Assembly: GCA_001574975.1 (NCBI GenBank) | Contig: KQ965773.1 | Coordinates: 224,438-288,437 of the forward strand | DNA: 64,000 nucleotides | Source: Gonapodya prolifera JEL478 | Lineage: Eukaryota > Monoblepharomycota > Monoblepharidomycetes > Monoblepharidales > Gonapodyaceae | Direction: 5' to 3' | In this document: positions 45,764 to 56,246 of the stretch, in pieces | Layout of the letters: every line of letters starts with the position of its first letter | Numbering within the stretch: position 1 is the stretch's first letter | Position numbers and translations under genes: made by a program | The notes under the pieces: generated by a model | The model's database searches: none | Seen by the model: the letters and a program-made list of their open reading frames with translations, nothing else | What the model was told of the DNA's origin: nothing

Positions 45764-48505
45764 TTAGCCAGGCGAATACATAGCTTTTGCTCCAGGTCGA
45801 ATGGGAGCGTCTCGACGAACAAGGTCTGGCAGTTTCCACTTCCAAACCAAGTCCACCCACTCGATAAGGTAATCCCTCGTCTCGTGCGGAGAAATCATGT
45901 CCTCAATACCAAACGACTCCGCCATTTTGACCGGGTTTTGTAGGCGTCGTATACGCGCGTTAAACTTTCGCAAAACAAAAGGGTCACAATCTGCAACACA
46001 CTGCTGAACGCTTCGAACTCACCTCGGCCCTCAAGGCCTCCCTCTCGGGCCCTTCAGGGACCGCTTCAAGCTGCCTCTTGAAAGAGGCCTCAATTCCACC
46101 TTCGGCCGGAACACCACCACTTTCGATAGATGGCCAGGCGACACGAACGTCGGCTCCCGAATCGGCTTCCATCTCCACGTTGCCCTCGCCACGTGTCGCG
46201 AGGATCGCACCTGAAAGGAGTAGCGGCTTAGATATATTATTTGTAATCGGGAAACAAGCGAGGGTAGTCACCTGCCATGCTGGGTAGGAAAGATGAATTG
46301 GCTTAATTGGCACAGAGGGACCACGTGACAAATGACGCAGGCAGACTTACCCATAGACCTATCATTTTCAGCAACAGTGTGACACAGAGCAAATTGTAAC
46401 TTCTCGCAAGCCCCAACGGGAACAGTTAGCTCCGGTCCACCTCACCTTGCGAATCAGCACCGTGAAAAACGGGACTCGTATATCGTAAAGTATCATGCCA
46501 AGTCTGGTCGCCGCGCGAAGTGTCCCGTCCTTTTCTGATTTCGTGCCCACAGCTGTAATATCATGCGAAGATGAACTTGACACCAGCCGCCAGCAGGTTA
46601 GAAAGGCACCCCAGAATCTTACCGAAGCCGGGACAGTCCACGAAAGAGACTAAAGGTAGGTGCTTCGTATAGGCGCAAAGGAATTTAGTGGTTTGGCTCC
46701 ACGAGTACTGAAAAGGAGGACTCACAAACGTGCTCGCAATTCCCAAAAACCTGCTCAGTTTGCTACATCCTTGGTACCCCAAAGCGCCCGCATTGTACCT
46801 ACGCACACACACACACCCATTTTCACAGTGACCACATGTCAACACCCTCTCACCACCCACCTCGGATCCGATGCAATGACCGCAACAGGCTTTCCACCGA
46901 TCCGCGCCAGCCAACATCCGTGCTCCCTGCCCCATTCCGGGCCCCACTCAAACACGGACCCGTGATCAAAGATCTCGTGCAGGTAGTCGCGGGGGTTGTA
47001 CGGTTTGGCGCGGTCGCGGGGGATCACAGACAGGACTTTGTGCGAGTCCGCCGGACCCTGGATCAAGGCGGGGTCGGAAATGACGGGGGGAAGTTCCCAG
47101 CGATTGGTGGGGAGGTAGCTTGTGTGGGATGCGGTGAGGCGGTGAGCGTGCGATTTGTGTGGCCATTGGGGAACCCATTAGTGCTCATTCTCACCTTAAG
47201 AACCGCTTTACGAGATTGAGCGCCTCCACCTCGTTCTCACCTACGTTGTCTACACCGCCTACGCGCGCTTGGACCTGCGCACCACCGAGCTGGGCCTTGG
47301 TGACGACTTCGTGGGTACCCTGTTTCGAGGGAGGGAGGTTGGCGGTTGCGAAAGTGGGGTGATAAAGTGACGCGCACCTGAAGTACGATGGGAGGGCCGG
47401 ACACGAAGAGCTGGCCGACGTCTTTCGCCATCACTGAGAAATGGCTGGGAAAGAAGTCAGTCACGGAAAGGCACTTCGAGAAAAACGCAGTAGGACGGCG
47501 CACCTGTTGGACATGCGAATGGCTCCGCCCCCTACGGCAGGTCCCATGGAGACACTACATACAGGGACCTCGTCGAGCATTTTGAACGAGTGGTATCTGT
47601 TTGAAGGCGTGACTTGGTCAGTCCTGTCGTATGAACCCAGGATGATGAGTATTCCAGGCACCCACAGTCCGTAACGAGTCATGGCAGGAATTCCCATGAC
47701 TTCGCCTTGTGTCATTGCGACGGCGCTGCCTGAAAGTTGGAGAGCAAAGTGGTACATCCTTCACACCAGGAATTAAGAACGTCATACCTCCACCGGATGC
47801 TCCGTCGACAAGCCGAATCATGGGGATCCTGAACTCTCTCGCCATCTGCTCAGCATACTGCGTCTTGCGATGTATCGCGCCGTCTGATGAGAAGAGTCGG
47901 TATACCACAACGAAAAATTGTAGTTGTAAAACGTAGTGCGCACCTGCATGGCCTCCTCGAATGGTGAAGTCGTCCGCGGAGACAACGACTGGACGTTCCT
48001 GTACGGTCGCACGACCAACCACATTGTTTGCTCTGGCACGAACCGGTCGTGAGTCGTCTGTGCCTGAGAACCAAAGCTACTTGAACTTCACCTTTGATGC
48101 CACTCGAGATTCCCTTCTGAGTCGTACCGCGTTTTCGCGGCGGCGCCTCCCCATTCTCTCCAGCTTCCTTCGTCAATCAAGGCGGCGATACGCTCCCGCA
48201 CTGTGAGCTTTCCGTTGACTCTCTGCCGCTTCACCCCGTGCTCCGTCTCGAACATCGTGCGCACAAGTTGCCGCCGGTTGTCCAGCGTGGCGATTTCATG
48301 TGCCCACTGTAAGTTTCAAGTGATACTGAATGAGTGAGATCACTTCGTAATCAGGTCGGGTGATGAAATGTACCGGATTTATCTTTGGATCCAAGTGAGC
48401 TGCGATTGCATCGACACGTTGACTCGCGGACTCGCTTCTCGCAGCCTCAAACGGATGCAGGTTCTCGAAGTCAATTTTACTCGTTGGATCGCGTGGATTC
48501 GACAT
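45764..48505 (-). CDS. Acyl-CoA carboxylase carboxyltransferase (beta) subunit-like
   Basis: Exons read NRRQLVRTMFETEHGVKRQR, GKLTVRERIAALIDEGSWRE, ERPVVVSADDFTIRGGHA, RKTQYAEQMAREFRIPMIRL and VDGASGGG. These continue with CSVSMGPAVGGGAIRMS, MAKDVGQLFVSGPPIVLQ and GTHEVVTKAQLGGAQV, the last being a family-typical segment. The C-terminal half has VIPRDRAKPYNPRDYL, ARIGGKPVAVIASDPRW, ALGYQGCSKLSRFLGI and LVSFVDCPGFGKI, and closes with AESFGIEDMISPHETRDYLIEWV. This two-lobed crotonase-like fold transfers carboxyl from biotin to acyl-CoA (propionyl-, methylcrotonyl- or related CoA). Which substrate is used cannot be decided here. No biotin-carboxylase partner is nearby. A mitochondrial location is likely from the family. 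It is convergent with Dicer, with 186 bases between stops. Confidence 0.78.
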
Positions 48506-49225
48506 GACGGTGATGTGTCGGATCTGTGGGTACCGATGTGGCCACAGCGAACGCTGAAATTAGGAGAGGATCACAATTCAATTGCTGTATTTTCAAAGTT
48601 GTACGATATGTGATACTACCCAGTAATGTGTCAGAACAGACCTCACCTGGTCTGCCGGTCATTCTAGAACATGCGTATATTTTTCGTATGCTCTTGTACC
48701 AGTTCCTCAGAGCCGCAGACACGTCTATCAAATAATACTCTCAAGTTTCATAATTTACAAAACGGCAGCCAGAGTTTCAGCCGTTCCAGCACTATTGCTT
48801 ACTCCGAACATGCATGTTAGACCCACCGAACGGCTCGACTCTTTGGCCGCGCTGCTCGGTGACCATCGATGAGGCCGGACCCGGCCCCCGTGGCTTTTAC
48901 AAACCCATGGGCAAGCTGCTCTGTGTCGAGTCGGCGGTTTGAAGCCGACCCAGTGCGCCCCCAAACGCGAGAAGAGAGGGGACAGCGGTGCTCCTCATGT
49001 TGTGATATCGCGACTCTATTGGTGGGGCTATGGAGTGCTTGGCAAGCGGCATCCCGGGCGGGCGCTCTGGAAATGTCTGTGACCAAACAGACGGCTAAGG
49101 GCTTGCCACTGTAGTTTTATCTGCGATAGTCACTATTATATCAGACTGTACATGTATCTCGAAGCTCAAATGGTATCACTTCACTCTAATATCTCGTGCT
49201 AACTGTCCCAGTTCGCAATCAATCT
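48506..49225. other. Intergenic, no recognisable gene
   Basis: This is the upstream region of the carboxyltransferase gene. A GC-rich patch at about 48830-49000, with GGCCGGACCCGGCC self-complementarity, stands out, but no RNA family was recognised. Confidence 0.4.
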
Positions 49226-50150
49226 TCAGTCCTCACTGACCTGCTTCGACTCGACAGAGCAAACTCTTCCCCTAAACGTCCTCCCTACCTTCGCTTGCGC
49301 TGCCTCATACTCCGGAGGAGTCGTTTTGGATTGGCATCCTAACAGCGGTCTCTGCGGAATCGGACATTGGGAGACCATTCTTGAAGGATGGGCAATATCA
49401 TCCACACCGCGTGGGTCCTGACAGGAACGTACGATATCGAGGCAATGCCCGGGAAGACAGCTCTCGCCTGTAATCAATGAAACGCCGTGGCAAGAATGGA
49501 ATGAACGTTGAATCGTTCGTTGATGGTAGTCCCGTCACGTTCCAAGCCTTGGACGAGCAGAATACTACATCACATGTAGTCGTGAAGGTCTCTACCCGCC
49601 GTCGACTTCAGCGGCGCCAGAGAAGTCGACGGTTAGAGTCGAACACAGAGCACGTTCCCAACATTCTATCCCCGTAACGGAACGTCCCTTTCAGTCGAGG
49701 TCCTTGCGAACACGTCTTGCAACCACGCTGCTCTGAGGCCTTGACATCGCGCATCTTTCGTGCACATCTCCGCAAACACATTCGCAGGCAAGAGGAGATT
49801 CGGTATCCAAAGCCCAATTTTTGGGTCCGTGGTTTGCTTCACAGACCCTCAGTCCTCTAGCCGACGGTAGCACTGCAGTGTAGCTTTGTCGTTGTACATG
49901 AAACCGTCAAATACAGGTTCGGATTCCTGCGAGTATCGTGACACCGGAGACGGACAATGGTGAGAAACGTGGAGATACCGACGACTTCGGGTGCACTTTG
50001 TTTCGGAGACGTGGGGCGTGGCGCGAATATGCTTGCTCGATGGGCCAGTCATCCCCACAGATGGTGATTTCGAATGGAAGAAAAGTCAGCGAATTCACTC
50101 TAAGTGCGCGCTCCGATGGTGGAAATCAGTACAAATTGTCTGCTTACACT
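49226..50150 (-). CDS. Possible secreted cysteine-rich protein
   Basis: A frame ending at 49226 reads ITGESCLPGHCLDIVRSC, MVSQCPIPQRPLLGCQ and GRVCSVESKQ, with seven regularly spaced Cys. Upstream pieces on the same strand, TTTCDVVFCSSKAWNVTGLP and LLLPANVFAEMCTKDARCQGL, could be joined by introns and carry an N-glycosylation-like NVT. No signal peptide could be assigned, and a stop near 49860 must be skipped by splicing. Gene limits are therefore uncertain. Cys-rich, Pro-rich sequence of this kind is typical of extracellular fungal proteins, but no family is recognised. Confidence 0.3.
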
Positions 50151-50434
50151 AGGTCGTTCATGTTGCGATGATTCGGCCATCACTGATGACAGAGGCACCG
50201 GCAATCTCGGTCTCTGTGTGTCCCATGTGGTATCGGCTTTCTCACCGAGCTCGTGATAAAGTTCCATGGGGGACGTGGCTAAAAGTTACGGAGCGAGTGG
50301 GACGTCAACTTCAAGTGTGCACGGAACACGAAATGTGTTCACACTTTAATTGGATCCAGCTGATCGGGCACTTCTATGGAGCCACACCGCAAAATTGCAA
50401 TTGTACAGATACAAATACCAAGTGCACTTTTTGT

Positions 50435-52791
50435 TCATCTATTGATCAACGCGTCCTTCGAAGAAACATTGGCCACTGCACTAAGATACCGACTCGACGT
50501 CGATCCGTTGTCTGGTGACCTCGTCGACGATCCCAAGGACCTGTTGGCCGACATTACGCTTGCAGGTGCTTCAGTGCCGGAGACACCACCACCGGACATC
50601 GTAGTTCGCCTCGATGCACCCATGCCCCGGCTGTTCTTACCGATCGCGATGCGGCGGGATTCACTCCGGCGCGACGACGGCGCAGATTCATAGTCCTGCA
50701 TGGAGTTCGACCCAGAACTTGGGTCCGTTCCTTGTCCGAGATCGAGGAACTCCCTGTTTGTGCACAGAAGGTTTGAGTTGGCATGAACGACTTTTATAAA
50801 CGTCTGAGCAGAACTCACATCGGTAGCAGCCCCACGTGCTCCATGCCCGCGACCCCAACAAGTCCCCAGCCATCACGGTACGCGGTGTAGAGCTGTACGT
50901 GATTTCCTGCCGCCACTGTCAGCTCATCGTCATTCCGAGCTACATACTAAAGAACGTGTAGCGAAGCACCGTGAGAAAATCGAACAATCAGCCGAAAGGA
51001 GCACGTGACATACATCTCGAAGGACAACGAAAGCTGGTTGCGGTTCAGGAAGGACAATTTGGTCGTTGCCTGAGAACGCGGCTCCAGCAAAGTACGCAAA
51101 CGTCCAATGGATTGGAGTCGAGCTTGTCGTCGACTTGACGACCAAAAGATTGTGACGATCAGCTCAACGATCACCGAGCGACAAAGCGACCTGCACAAAC
51201 CTGAGAGTAGGCCTGCGAGGTCGGTTCCGTCGCACGCACCCCACTCGTGAGAGATCCCACATTTGCCATTCTGGAAAAACCTTCATCCTGCGAAGGGTCC
51301 AAGGCAGCCGAATTGCTCATTCGCTGCAAGACGTCCGACGGTGCGAGGGCGGCTGAGTTCATGTTGGAGACTGACGGAGGGCCTATGAATCGTTGAGGTT
51401 GGAATGGACCCGTATGTAACGCGTTCGGAGGCTGCATGGGCATATTCGGCATTGTTTGCAGATGCTGGTAGTAGCTTTGCGGTTGTGAGCCAAGCGATGT
51501 TTGGTACGCTGGTGTCGATATGGAATACATCGAAGTACCAAGTGAGATTTTCGTCTGGAACGACACTTTGTGACACTTACAAGGCTCAAGTGAATACGCC
51601 TTTGAGTTTGGTGTTTCCCGACCCAACGTGTTCCATTCCCGACTTCTTTTCCGGAAATGGCGCCATATTAGCCCCGTGGCAACAAGGAGTAGGACCAGCG
51701 CGCCGCCCACCGCTCCACCCACGATGGCGACAATCGAAGGGCCGGCGCTCTTCTGAGACTCTCCTGCAGTGACTGCGTCAGCGCCGCCCGTGACTGATGC
51801 CACAGCTGGGGATGAGGTCGTAGAGGTGGTTGAGGTATCGCTGGTCACCGCAAGAGAGGGGAGAGTGGGACTGCCCGTGGTACTGCTTGGGGCGGCGATT
51901 GACGATGGAACCGCGGAGGTTACGTCGGATGCCACCGCACTGGTCGATGTCGCTGGGATGGACGATGGAGTTGGTGCCGCCGCTCCTGACGTGACGACAC
52001 TAGGTGGCGGGGGAGGTGGCGGGGCACCACAGGAAAGAGGGACCGCTCCGCAACTTGAGGGAAAGATATTCATACACGTGGTCTATGTGTTTGTAACCAA
52101 GGTGCGGCGGTGTTGGTCATACATTTGTCGGAATCGAGGCAAGACATCGCCCGATGTCGGCATGAAACTCACAAGTCCGGCATTCTCGGGAGTAAGTCTA
52201 CACAAAGTCGTCGTGGAAGGTATGAGCCCGTCGATACTTCCCGACATGAAGTTGTTGTATACGATCAACTCAATCATCGGAGTGCGAGAGAGGTTGGGAA
52301 GGGGACCAGAGATGCGATTGCCGTGGATGTCAATGTGGTAGAGAAATGTCAAGCCATCGAAGGCATTTGAGGGAATCTGCCCGGTGATGGCGTTTGAATC
52401 GAGGGAGAGGTAGCGAAGTTGTGTCAAGCTGTTGAAGGAAGGAAAGGAGCCAGCAAGATTGGCACTAGCCTAAAAGTTTGAAAGTGGTCACTGCTGTATG
52501 CGAGGAGATGGAAAACGATTCAACAGCGATAGCTACCAGCTCAATCCCCGTGATGCGACCCTCCGCGGTGCATGAAATGATCATGTTCTTCGATGGAGCG
52601 TTCCCGAGCTCAATACAGCAGCTCCCTCTCGTCCAAAAGAGCGGGAGATTGGAGTCATCGTACATCTTCTCGACGATGGCACATTCGGAAGCGACGGACG
52701 TCCCAGCGAACGGTACTCCTTGAGCCGTTATCAGCGCCACGAGCGATGCCAACGTCGCCCATCGAACAATTGCACGGATGCCAGCACCCAT
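50435..52791 (-). CDS. LRR-transmembrane-SH3 receptor-like protein
   Basis: A signal peptide (IVRWATLASLVALITAQG) is followed by a Cys-bearing N-cap, then plant-type leucine-rich repeats: QLRYLSLDSNAITGQIPSNAF, LYHIDIHGNRISGPLPNL and IELIVYNNFMSGSID. A Pro run and a long Ser/Thr/Ala-rich stalk, likely O-glycosylated, lead to the membrane segment IVGGAVGGALVLLLVATGLIW and basic HFRKRSRE. The cytosolic tail is Pro/Gln-rich. Near 50940-50820 an exon reads VARNDDELTVAAGNHVQLYTAY and DGWGLVGV...VGLLPM, an SH3 domain. A Ser-rich tail follows across an intron and ends at 50435. There is no kinase. This layout suggests a cell-surface sensor coupled to Pro-rich partners. Ligand unknown. Confidence 0.72.
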
Positions 52792-53642
52792 GGGACGTGA
52801 CCAGAATCGTTAGCGGTGTCTGTGAATCCGGTTTGAAGCAAGACATGAGGGCGGTGGGGGCTCCCAAATTAGGCTGTGTATATGTGTTGATAATCCGTTC
52901 CCGATCAGTTTCAATGACCTTTTTGTATCAACGAAGCAAAACTGTCGACTCCCTCCACCGACACTTTTGAAACTCTCGGAGCGGGACTTCGCAACTATTT
53001 ACACTGCAATGTCCACGTCACGATGCTGTTCACACACTGGCTCCTCAGGGAAGTCTTCCAGCTGAATGACTGCGAAAGTTTTGGACAGAGCGTGAACGAG
53101 ATAGGCCCGGAAGCGAAGGGAAGTGGCGGAAGATATTGGATCCCAGTAGTTCTCTTCTCGAGTGAGGCTGTGGCCATTTCAGCGATCGAGTCCATTACGT
53201 TTTCATCTCGATTTGACGGATTCAGCCAGACTTGAGTACATGAAGTGCTGTCTACAACAATGAAGATTACACGATCTTAAGGCATCTCAAATTTGACTCG
53301 TGTATCTGATTGATGGTTTCTGGTTGTTCGTACGAGAAGCGCTGATGGGGATCACACGGGGACCCCTGGAGCGCGGGGGGGACGGTCTAGCAGCTGAATG
53401 TTAAATTTGACCGAGAAGTTAATAGCATTCTGGATTGGGAAATGGGAGAAAGATAGATCTCTGCGCGATGTAGCGATCATATGGATATCTATTGCTTCAG
53501 CGCTTGCAAGTCAGACGGTAGACTACTCGCCCTCACTATTCTGATAGACTCAACACGAAAATTTAGCAAGATGCAGCATCCTGTTCAGGCCAGCACGTCT
53601 CGTTCATGCCAATCCACCCGCTTGGTTTCAAGACAGCCATTG
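52792..53642. other. Intergenic, no recognisable gene
   Basis: This is the upstream region of the LRR protein gene and the downstream region of the PSMG4-like gene. Short frames on both strands show no family similarity. Confidence 0.45.
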
Positions 53643-54327
53643 CTAGCGCCCGTGCACCTCCTTGAGATGCTCGACAATCTTCCTTTCCGCAAACACACCA
53701 ATGTCGTCCATTGTTCCATCGTCAGCGCCTTGACCGGGCTGTGGCAGGTCCAACGAAACAAAGGCCTGCAGAGAGTACCGTGCAGCTTCGGAGTGAAGGA
53801 AAGCACACTGAGATTCACAGCACAGAGATAGAGAAGTGCGCGGATATCGCACCAAGCTTCCTGGCAAGACGTTGAGATGGATCGTCGAGCGACGCGCCGA
53901 GGATAGAGGTTGCGGCAGGAAGAGAGTCCTGACGATGTTGTTGTCCAATGAACAGCATTCGTTCCATGATTCAGAAACCCCAAAGTCGTTGAAAACGATG
54001 GACAAATCCATGCAAATCACGGTGAAACTCCAATGATTCATGCAGCGCTCGAAACCGGCCACCACCCACGAATCTCGTTTTGACGGCGACACTCGTAGCT
54101 CCCATGTTGCGCCCAGTGCCGCTCCACACCCAGAACCCGCCGCGGAGCTCGAGAATTAGAGTGTACAGGAGTCCATCCATCAAGGGCAGCGGATCGGCGA
54201 ACTGGTGGGTCCGAATCGACGGAGACGATGAATTCGAGGCTGCTGAGGTTGATGGTACGGGTGGGTTCATGGGAGTCGATGACGTTGATTCAGACATTGA
54301 TTTCTGTGGAGATATTATCAACGACAA
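53643..54327 (-). CDS. Proteasome assembly chaperone 4 (PSMG4)-like protein
   Basis: The first exon has a Ser/Pro-rich lead and then LPLMDGLLYTLILEL, FWVWSGTGRNMGATSVAVKTRF. An intron (about 54069 to 53924) ends at CGTCAG and joins DSLPAATSILGASLDD and PSQRLARKLG. A last exon reads AFVSLDLPQPG and FAERKIVEHLKE, ending at 53643. The order, F-x-W-x-G, DS-x-P-x-x-TS-x-L and QRLARK, then FVS, matches PSMG4/Pba4, which pairs with PSMG3 to help build the 20S alpha ring. The second intron junction has two possible donors. It is not obvious in any single reading frame and appears only after splicing. It is divergent from the TPR/RS gene. Confidence 0.65.
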
Positions 54328-54395
54328 GCGGACTAAGAAAGGAAATGAAGTTACGATTATGTAGTCTACATTGCATGTAGTAATTCATCCACCCA
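54328..54395. promoter_or_regulatory. Very short divergent promoter, PSMG4-like / TTC14-like
   Basis: Only 68 bases lie between the two predicted start codons, so regulatory sites must be shared or sit inside the genes. An ACTACATGCAATGTAGT-like inverted repeat (TCTACATTGCATGTAGT, about 54363-54379) lies in the middle and could be a symmetric binding site. Confidence 0.35.
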
Positions 54396-56024
54396 ATGCA
54401 ACACAACTTACGGGATCCCCAACAGTCCACCAGGCTCTCCCCTCATCCCACTGCCGCACGGTCACCATATCATCAGACACGACATGGCGCATCCCCGTCG
54501 TCGCGGCCCCACACACCCCAACCGGCGTTGAACATCGATGCATCCGTCGAGGCAGCGATGGCGGCGTACCTCGCCGACGTTTCCGTTCCAACGGCAAAGC
54601 GGAGGGTGCACTGCCTAGATAGGATGGCCAAGCTGCCCGTTTTCGGGCCCACCGCGAAGAACAAGGTGGATCTTCCACCAACAAATCCGTTCGCGTTTCC
54701 GCGCGACAACCCTTACACGTATGAGCAGTGGAAGGATGCATGGCACGTAGATGACCGGGAATTCTTCTTGATGGACCGACATAAGCTCGTTCAGTGAGTC
54801 GGTCTCAATGAAATGATTTATCCACCCCATTCTCACTTTCCCACTGGGCCTCAATGGTCAGAAATGAAACCAAGGAGGACTACTTGAGTCTTCGGAGACG
54901 CCAAAACAGGACATGGGCGGAGGAAACGTGAGGTTCCTCCTTGAGTATTACACGTGTGGATAAGCTGTCAGCATTTTACTCCGAACCCGAAACCAGAACG
55001 GCCCAAGGCTCACGACTTGTGAAGCAGAAGGAAAATGATAAGGCTATTCGGGTGTTTAATCACGCTATCGACATCGACCCGGATTACGCCGACGCGTTCG
55101 TTGGGCGGGGTTGCGCGTGGGTACCTCGAGCGACACCACAGGATCTTATGACCCTCCCTCTCATCATTGTCGTGCTGTCTACGTCCGCGATAGATATGCC
55201 AACACCAAGCGCTACCGTGATGCGATAGACGACTTTAAGCGGGCTCTTGCGATTGATCCAGCCCACTCCAATGCAAAGCTTTATCTTGACGAAACGCGCA
55301 ATCGTTCCGGATATCGGGACGAAGACGCCGCTGAGGTGAGCTCGAGTATGGTGACTCTTGGAACAGTGGGCCCACGGAGCCATCTTTAAAACCCCCCTAT
55401 GATGGCAATTCGATACAGAGAGCCACCGTTGCAGCCAAGCAAGCGGCGGAAGCAGCACTCTCCAAAGCTAATACCATCCCCTCGCAGTCCGCAAGTCTTG
55501 TCCTTCGCTCAGCAGGACCCGTCGCCATGACCAGCTACGGTCTCATTGGAGACGATGAGGTTGACGAGGAAGGCCCTTCACGTCCACCTCCATCCTCATC
55601 GAAGCGGCGAAAGAAGGAGAAGAAGGACAGGCGTGATCGAGATCGCAATCGGGATAGAGACAGGGAGAAACGGCGGTCAAAGCACCGAAAGCGCCGACGT
55701 GATAGTCGGTCAGAGGACTCGAACGACTCAGAAGACTCGCGCAGTCCAAGTCGAAGTCGGAGTCGGACACCGGACCGTAGCGAGTCTCGACTGAGCAAGA
55801 AGAGGCGGCGGAGTCGTGACAGGTACGATGGTGACGGTAATCGCAGCAGCGACGCCGACAGCGACAGGAGAAGGAAGCATAGGGGGAGGTCGCGTGACCC
55901 GTCACGAGATGCCCAACGTAGAGATGAATCACGGGAACGGGACGTGCGGAAAGAGGAGCGCAGGAGGGAAAGCGAAGGGAGGATGACGTTACCTAACGTG
56001 TCGGTAATTGACGTTGATTCTTAG
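54396..56024 (+). CDS. TTC14-like TPR protein with RS-rich tail
   Basis: The first exon ends EQWKDAWHVDDREFFLMD and RHKLVQ. Then come KEDYLSLRRRQNRTWA and, across introns, GSRLVKQKENDKAIRVFNHAI, DIDPDYADAFVGRG, YANTKRYRDAIDDFKRALAI and DPAHSNAKLYLDETR. These form two TPR units with the spacing of TTC14 (tetratricopeptide repeat protein 14). The C terminus, from about 55560, is rich in Arg-Asp, Arg-Ser and Lys (KRRKKEKKDRRDRDRNR), the kind of tail found in splicing-associated proteins. It is probably nuclear. The S1-like domain of animal TTC14 is not apparent in this shorter protein. Role in RNA processing is inferred. Confidence 0.65.
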
Positions 56025-56246
56025 GATTCGTTTGAAACGAGGGACGCTCCGTTCTGGGCATGATGACATGTTAAAATTCGTTCGACTTATAATAATCTGT
56101 ACAGTTTCAAAAACCACGATGTGTGCTGAATATCACTTCGTTGAAGATCATTTTTCTTAATTTATCCACGATGCTCCCAAATGAAGTACAATTGTGTTGT
56201 TATATTTAGATGTACTTGAACTTTTTGCTTCGTCTTTTTCGGGGAG

